Shown one piece after another: positions 57,820 to 64,000 of a stretch of 64,000 nucleotides of DNA. The notes beneath the pieces are model-generated. The model searched no databases. It was not told the origin of the DNA and saw nothing but the letters and a program-made list of their open reading frames with translations. Source of the DNA: Callorhinus ursinus (lineage: Eukaryota; Chordata; Mammalia; Carnivora; Otariidae); assembly GCF_003265705.1 (NCBI RefSeq), contig NW_020312817.1:26989861-27053860 (forward strand), written 5' to 3'. Both the position numbers and the translations under genes were made by a program. Position 1 is the first letter of the stretch, and the number at the start of each line of letters is the position of its first letter.

Positions 57820-60489
57820 GAGATTGTACAACAAAGCAAGGTGATTTGGCATATGATCAGTCATACCCTTTAGATTATCGGCTAATTTTTACTTGGCTCT
57901 TCAGAAAGATGATAAACACTTTGATATCACGCTAGCAAGAATGAATAGCCTTCAATGAAAGGGTCTGTCCTTAGGGACTAGCTCTGTTCTTTTGAAGATA
58001 TGTGTGCCATACTTTTAGATATGAGCACATAAATAAAGTCTAAATCATACCAGACCTTGTTCAGAATTGTCCTTCTATACTAAATCATTCTCCATGTGCT
58101 ATTTTTAAAATGTAGGCTTGGTCTTCCCTAGTTTTTTTGTGGAAGTTCTTTCTCTACTGAAGACAGCCGTGAAAAGACAGGCACATCATTGTTTTCTGTG
58201 GTCTTACTCTTTCATTCCCTACTCCCTAGAAATCTCTCCTGACCTGTGGTACTGTGGCTCCTGAAAGGTTTGAGAGTGGTTTTTGCATGAGGTTAGGGAA
58301 TCCGTATGCATGAGTACGTTTTCTCAAAGGTCACTCAAAGTATAAATGCTTTGAGGTGGCATTTGGGAAGAAAATGACATTAAAAGGGAGGCTTAAAACT
58401 TGATAACAGTGTCATATCTTAACAGTGTATACATCATGAAGTCATGGTTGGTGTGCCCCAGCGGTTCCACCTGGATTTTCTGTGACTTGGCCCTTCCCCA
58501 CCCCTGGACAGAGCCCTAGACTCTTCCTCACTCCTTACTCATCATCTTTCTCATTCATCCACATCTCTTCCATCACCCTCCTGGAGAATACTGTCTTGCT
58601 TTCCATTCTCAATGATCCAATTCTTAATGGTTGATTTAGGGTATATTTTCTTGTCTTTCTCTCTCTCCGTTTTTGGCATTGCCATTGTCCCTTAAAGACC
58701 ATCTCCTCATACCAGTTTTAACTTACCACTAGGTACCTATGACTTTCAGGTGTGAAAATCATGAATTTAGAAACTGGAAAGAGAAAATGGTGCAAGGGTA
58801 GGACACTGCATTAGAGACCATTTACCTACATATCTGGGAGGATGTGAAAGCTTGCAAAGGGCCAGTTTCTCACGGAGTGCACTGTTCATGTCCATGTTCA
58901 TGCACGTAGATCTACACAGTAGTAACTGGGGCCCCACTTTCCTTCAGTTCCATCTCCTGGTACTAAACATCCTGCCATTGTCTTCCAAACTATCTGGGCC
59001 TTTTGTTTACCTCTAAGGAAACTTGTGTTCAGTTATTGGTGCCTATAACTAACCAACAAACCTCAAATGCTTGAAATGAAACAAAATACTCTTTTGATAA
59101 AGCCATATACCCATCAAACGTTGGAAGCGCAAAGATCCTTTCATAGATGAGTACCATTGTGGTTTAACGATTGCTTGTTGGAGATAAACCTAGAACAGAA
59201 TCCAGGTCACTTGTACTTACTAGCACGGTTTTTCCTATAAAAACACTTGAGTCTATTTGTATACAGTAAAATTATTTACCATGCCTGTAAAGGACTCCAG
59301 TTTGTTTAGATATAATGGAGTTATTTCAGAATGAGTTGCTAAAAGAAATCCTGCTCTGAGAAATCTAGAGATGTGCTTTATAGATGTCCCTGTCTTTGTA
59401 GTGAATTAGCAAATAGAAAAGAGTACTTTGAATTCAGTAGAGGATATAGGCAAACAACAGCACCCCATCATCCTTTTCTTTTGTATATTAATTTAATGTT
59501 CTTAATTTTATGGATAGGTACATCTAAATTTATTTAGGTGGCTGTCATGATTAAAGTAGGAAGAAGTATATTTTGTGGAGGAGTAAAAATAGGTGAGAAT
59601 TCTGTCATAATCGTTACATACTTATGGCCTAATCACGTTCTTATGAAGCATGACTACTCGTGCAGGGGCTTATTCATGGTATCCAGCTCGGACAAGTGTT
59701 GGTTTTCTGATCTCTCTCCTGCGGTCTTTGTGATTTTGGGGAGTATCTGAGAATAACAGAGATGCTTAGATACTCTGAGATCATCTGGTCATTAATATAT
59801 TAGGAAGTTTTTACTGAGCATTGGATATATTTTAGCTAGAGGCAGTACCTACAGCAAGCAACATGAGTTTTATTTGAAAATGAAGTGTTTTTCATGTAAT
59901 TAGGACTTCCTAAAAGTAGGTGTTATGATGTTGATTTGGGCTTGTATTATTATTATTAAATAAGCATTGGTTATTTTTTCTTTCTAAGAAAAAAATAGAT
60001 AAAAGGAAAAATTTGCCCCCTTTTGATGAATTAATGCAGTGAACCTTTTATTTATGTATTGTAACCATATGTATTCAGCCAGAAGTTTTTCTTCTCTCCT
60101 TCCTACAACTAAACAGATTTGGGCAGAAGCATGCAACCTTTTTGCTATTAAGTTTCTCTGAAGTAAGGCCAGAAAGCTTTAAAAATATTTTGACCAAGAT
60201 GGTTTAAGTGTCTGGTTCTGTCTCAGTTTGTTCTGACGGACTTGATTGAATAACATCTTGAATTGTCGAAGAAGTGATGTAATGAGTATTTTCTCATTCT
60301 ACAGGATATTCTTAGGCTAACAAATGTATCTCCCACCTAGTAAAATATAGAAAACCTCCAATTTAGGTAGGATCAGTTTCCCTGCTTAGAAACTGATCTT
60401 GTCTTGGGTCTGTGCTGGGATATGTTAGACTCTCGTTGTTTTCTTTCTTCTGAGGAAATTAGACTTGCTATCTCTTACTTTTTTTTGAG
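57820..60489. other. Intron sequence with no recognised repeat (2.7 kb)
   Basis: The longest stretch without a repeat I can name. No exon with a recognisable protein family was found. Short frames such as 59538-59750 lack support. If any conserved non-coding element lies in this window, this is where to look. Confidence 0.45.
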
Positions 60490-60755
60490 GTTTTCGATTT
60501 TACAAATTCATTTCATAAAAATTTGAAACAATTTCAAACTTACAGAAAAGTTGTAAGTACAGTACAACTGTTTTTTGGTATCCTAAAGTATTGGAAACTA
60601 AGTTGCCAACATGATACTTCCTCATCCTCAGATACAAGGACCTTCTCCCACATGATCACACTATGTGTACTGACATCAGAATATTAACATTGACCCCTCG
60701 TTACCATGAAATCCTCATAAGATAGGCTTGTGAAAACTAGTCAACTGACAAAAAA
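60490..60755 (-). mobile_element. Old L1-type 3' UTR fragment, antisense
   Basis: caatttcaaacttacagaaa, agttgtaagtacagtacaac, tatcctaaagtattggaaac. Third fragment of the family at 2935 and 39010. It ends near an A-rich, purine-only run at 60751-60780. Confidence 0.65.
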
Positions 60756-61523
60756 AAAGAAAAAGAAAAAAGAAAGAAAATTTGAGTACTGCATTATGCA
60801 GAAAAGGTCATGGTAATTCATAGTTGAGAGAAGATCTAAGTATATGTCAGACAAAATATATATCCTTATGATAAATTGAATGACATATTAAGAAGCAGGT
60901 GAAGATGATCATGGTAATGGGGCCGTTGTACATGCATTTGCTTAGGAACTCCACAGTGTGGCCGCATTCACTTTGAGGCTGAATATATGAGCTCTTCCGA
61001 TGACTGGTCATTTGACTGCTGGATAGTGGCAGCCTTTGACTTTGCAGTTGGCCTTGGTACCTTTTCTCAGAGTCTGCTTCTTGATGTAGCTTCAGGAGTT
61101 CAGTTATTCAGTGTGGGTATTTCGGTACAGCAGAGGGCTCCTTCCGTGCAGAGCTGTGTCCTGTATCTCAGGGATGGTCTTGCATGAATGAATGTCCCAC
61201 CTTAGAACTCTGTTGCTGAAGAGGAAGAAAAATTGCTCTCTGTGACCAAATAGACCCACCTTTTGCTTTCACTTTATTCCTGAGAAAATAGTCCTAAATG
61301 AAGTTCTTCATATATTTTTTCTCTGACTTATATTAGCAAGTGCCATTGTCAAAGTGAATTATGGTTGTGAAATAGGTAAGCTAAAGAACAGTTTTTCTTA
61401 GAAAAAATAAAAAGCCTGGTTAATTAAGGCTAGTTCTTTAAATGAGTCATTATAGGAAATCTTAGTTTTAAAAACTATTTTCTGGATAAGTTTTTAATGT
61501 ACATGTTTATGTTAATGTTGGTT
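60756..61523. other. Intron sequence with no recognised repeat
   Basis: Nothing recognised. Confidence 0.4.
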
Positions 61524-61540
61524 AATTTTAAAGTTTTTTT

Positions 61541-63205
61541 TTAAATTTTATTATGTTGTGTTAGTCACCATGTAATACATCATTAGTTTTTGATGTGGTG
61601 ATCCACGATCCACTGTTTTCTTATAACACCCAGTGCTCCATGCAGTACGTGCCCTCCTTAATACCCATCACCAGGCTAACCCATCCCTCCTTCCCCCTCA
61701 CCTCTAAAACCTGTTTGTTTTTTAGAGTCCATAGTCTCTCATGGTTCACCTCTCCCTCCGATTTCCCCCCCTTCATTTTTCCCTTCCTTCTCCTAATGTC
61801 CTCCATACTATTCCTTATGTTCCACAAATAAGTGAAACCATATGTTAATTGACTTTCTCTGCTTGACTTATTTCACTTAGCATAATCTCCTCCAGTCCCA
61901 TCCATGTTGGTGTAAAAGTTGGGTGTTCATCCTTTCTTTTTTCTTTTTTTTAAAATTTTTTATTGTTATGTTAATCACCATATATTACATCATTAGTTTG
62001 GGTGTTCATCCTTTCTGATGGCTGAGTAATATTCCATTGTATATATGGACCACATCTTCTTTATCCATTCATCTGTTGAAGGGCATCTTGGCTCTTTCCA
62101 CAGTTTGGCTATTGTGGACATTGCTGCTATGAACATTGGGGTGCATATGGCCCTTCTTTTCACTACATCTGTGTCTTTGGGGTAAATACCTAGGAGTGCA
62201 ATTGCTGGGTCATAGGGTAGCTCTATTTTTAAATTTTTGAGGAACCTCCACACTGTTTTCCAAAGTGGCTGTACCAACTTGCATTCCCACCAGCAGTGTA
62301 AGAGGGTTCCCCTTTCTCCACAACCTCTTCAACAATTGTTGTTTCTTGCCCTGTCCATTTTTGCCATTCTAACTGGTGTAAGGTGGTATCTTAATGTGGT
62401 TTTGATTTGAATTTCCCTGATGGCTAATGATGATGAACGTTTTTTCATGTGTCTGTTAGCCATTTGTATGTCTTCTTCAGGAAAGTGTCTTTTCATATCT
62501 TCTGCCCATTTTTTGACTTGATTATTTGTTTTTTGGGTGTTGAGTTTGAGAAGTTCTTTATGGAATCCCAGAAAAGACCGAATCGCCAAGGAAATGTTGA
62601 AAAAGAAAAACAAAGCTGGGGGCATCATGTTGCCCGATTTCAAGCTATATTACAAAGCCGTGATCACCAAGACAGCATGGTACTGGCACAAAAACAGACA
62701 TATAGACCAGTGGAAGAGAATAGAGAACCCAGATATGAACCCTCAACTCTATGGTCAAATAATCTTTGACAAAGCAGGAAAAAACATGCAGTGGAAAAAA
62801 GACAGTCTCTTCAATAAATGGTGCTGGGAAAATTGGACAGCCACATGCAGAAGAATGAAACTCGACCATTCTCTAACACCACACACAAAGATAAACTCAA
62901 AATGGATGAAAGACCTCAATGTGAGACAGGAATCCATCAAAATCCTAGAGAACATAGGCAGTAACCTCTTTGACATCGGCCACGGCAACTTCTTTCAGGA
63001 TACATCTCCAAAAGCTAAGTGAAACAAAAGCAAAAATGAACTTTTGGGACTTCCTCAAGATAAAAAGCTTCTGCACAGCAAAGGAAACAGTCAACAAAAC
63101 AAAGGGGCAACCCACAGAATGGGAGAAGATACTTGCAAATGACACTACAGATAAAGGGCTGGTATCCAGGATCTATAAAGAACTTCCCAAACTCAACACC
63201 CAAAA
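61541..63205. mobile_element. Carnivore L1 with 5' inversion (twin priming) and target duplication
   Basis: Flanked by aattttaaagtttttt at 61524-61539 and 63206-63221. From 61541 to about 62560 it is antisense (3' UTR, then ORF2 C-terminus on the minus strand, 61993-62277 with [13 protein letters not shown], and 62329-62643). From about 62560 to 63205 the strand flips to sense ORF2 (62537-63022, [20 protein letters not shown] and [14 protein letters not shown]). The two parts meet around a short tttat microhomology and share about 35 bp of the same L1 position. A further 62-bp L1 tail sits inside at 61938-61999. Not coding overall. Confidence 0.93.
61938..61999 (-). mobile_element. 62-bp L1 3' tail insertion nested in L1, perfect target duplication
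   Basis: Only the last 40 or so bases of the L1 3' UTR plus a poly(T) are present. Flanked by gggtgttcatcctttct at 61921-61937 and 62000-62016, identical over 17 bases (19 counting a shared tt). Confidence 0.92.
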
Positions 63206-63284
63206 AATTTTAAAGTTTTTTAAACATTTGAAGAAATTCAAGAAAAAATTCACACATTTCATGACCTCATCAAAGTGACTTGTG

Positions 63285-63476
63285 GGGGCACCTGGTGGCT
63301 CAGTCGGTTAAGCATCTGCCTTCAGCTCAGGTCATGATCCCGGGGTCCTGGGATCGAGCCATGCATTGGGCGCCCTGCTCAGTGGAGAGTCTGTTTCTCC
63401 GTCTCCCTCTGACCCTCCTCCTGCTTGTGCGCACTCTCTCTCTTTCAAATGAATAAATAAAAAATCTTTAAAAGAA
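63285..63476 (+). mobile_element. SINEC, sense, with 13-bp target duplication
   Basis: Flanked by aaagtgacttgtg at 63272-63284 and 63477-63489, identical. Head ggggcacctggtggctcagt. Confidence 0.95.
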
Positions 63477-63562
63477 AAAGTGACTTGTGTTCTTTATTGT
63501 TCATATGTCCATTTGTATAACTTTTACAATAAGAATCTTATTTATATTAAAAAGTTATTACA

Positions 63563-63947
63563 GGGGCGCCTGGGTGGCTCAGTTGGTTAAGCATCTGCCT
63601 TCGGCTCAGGTCACGATTCCAGGGTCCTGGGGTCAAGCCCTGCGTAGGTCTCCCTGCTCGGTGGGAAGCCTGCTTCTCCCTCTGCCTGCCGCTTCCCCTG
63701 CTTTTGCTCTCTCTCTCTGTCAAATAAATAAATAAAGATTTTATTTATTTATTTGACAGAGAGAGACATAGCGAGAGAGGGAACATAAGCAGGGGGAATG
63801 GGAGAGGGAGAAGCAGGCTTCCCGTGGAGCAGGGAGCCCGATGGGGGGCTCGATCCCAGGACCCTGGGATCATGACCCGAGCCGAAGGCAGACGCCCAAC
63901 GACTGAGCCACCCAGGTGCCCCAATAAATAAAATCTTTTTTTTTTTT
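63563..63947 (+). mobile_element. Tail-to-tail SINEC pair (sense SINE with an antisense SINE in its tail)
   Basis: A sense SINE starts at 63563 and its (aata)n tail at 63722-63736 passes straight into an antisense SINE (about 63737-63922). The rest of the sense tail follows (aataaataaaatctttt, 63923-63947). The outer target duplication aaagttattaca is at 63551-63562 and 63948-63959. The inner one, forms of aataaataaa, is nested inside the tail. The two copies are near-complementary along most of their length. Confidence 0.94.
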
Positions 63948-64000
63948 TAAAGTTATTACACATATAGAGTCTGATTATGACATGTCCTCTTAAGGCTCTT

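Larger units (their letters stand above)
35082..64000 (+). other. TTC27: TTC27 intron, 5' part (at least 28.9 kb, runs off window)
   Basis: Starts at the gtgaga donor after the third exon. No continuation exon of TTC27 was found up to the right edge. Content is SINE, L1, MIR, L2 and a hAT transposon, plus one assembly gap. Confidence 0.88.

Noticed and set aside
62537..63022. 161-residue plus-strand open frame as a possible gene
   Set aside because: It starts in the inverted junction of a twin-primed L1 and then reads L1 ORF2; a structural accident.
23677..63900. SINE heads as functional tRNA genes
   Set aside because: The heads are tRNA-derived but lack a foldable full cloverleaf and carry SINE bodies and tails. 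No real tRNA gene was seen.

Overview
This window is nuclear DNA from a mammal, most likely a caniform carnivoran of the bear, seal or mustelid side rather than a dog. The main evidence is about 43 copies of a carnivore tRNA-derived SINE (SINEC type). Its head reads ggcgcctgggtggctcag and its tail is a CT-rich tract, gtcaaataaataaataaaat and poly(A). The copies lack the diagnostic dog SINEC_Cf head. The rest is mostly carnivore L1 (LINE-1) fragments plus older mammalian repeats (MIR, L2, MER5/hAT, old L1). Nothing looks bacterial: no operons, ribosome binding sites, rRNA or tRNA genes, or CRISPR were seen.

One host gene is recognisable. Three short exons on the + strand (2213-2325, 6773-6839, 34968-35081) have proper splice sites and compatible phases. 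They join into one 98-residue reading frame that I recognise as TTC27 (tetratricopeptide repeat protein 27). They cover roughly residues 314-411 of a protein of about 843 residues (numbering from memory), upstream of the TPR array. The whole window therefore lies inside TTC27: the end of one intron, an intron of 4.4 kb, one of 28.1 kb, and the first 28.9 kb of another intron whose next exon I could not find here. No second gene is supported on either strand.

Layout. 0-6.8 kb: two exons, a dense cluster of antisense SINEs and old L1 and MIR pieces. 6.8-35 kb: large intron with L2, MIR, MER5 and many L1 fragments, including a + strand L1 piece at 23.3-25.8 kb invaded by SINEs that form a palindrome. 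35-64 kb: next intron, with a 2.5-kb antisense L1 with target-site duplications (35.9-38.4 kb), an old L1 tail (40.7-41.6 kb), SINE-rich old LINE sequence with a 10-N assembly gap (45-50 kb), a nearly complete decayed hAT DNA transposon (55.5-56.9 kb), a 5'-inverted (twin-primed) L1 (61.5-63.2 kb) and a nested tail-to-tail SINE pair at the right edge.

I see no undescribed biological system. The most informative signals are records of retrotransposition: twin priming, very short L1 tails with perfect target duplications, a possible 3' transduction, and inverted SINE pairs inside a transcribed intron. Almost every long open reading frame here is L1 ORF2 debris, a read-through of a SINE, or chance. 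Repeat boundaries are judged by eye and are good to about 5-20 bases. Subfamily names were not checked against a library.
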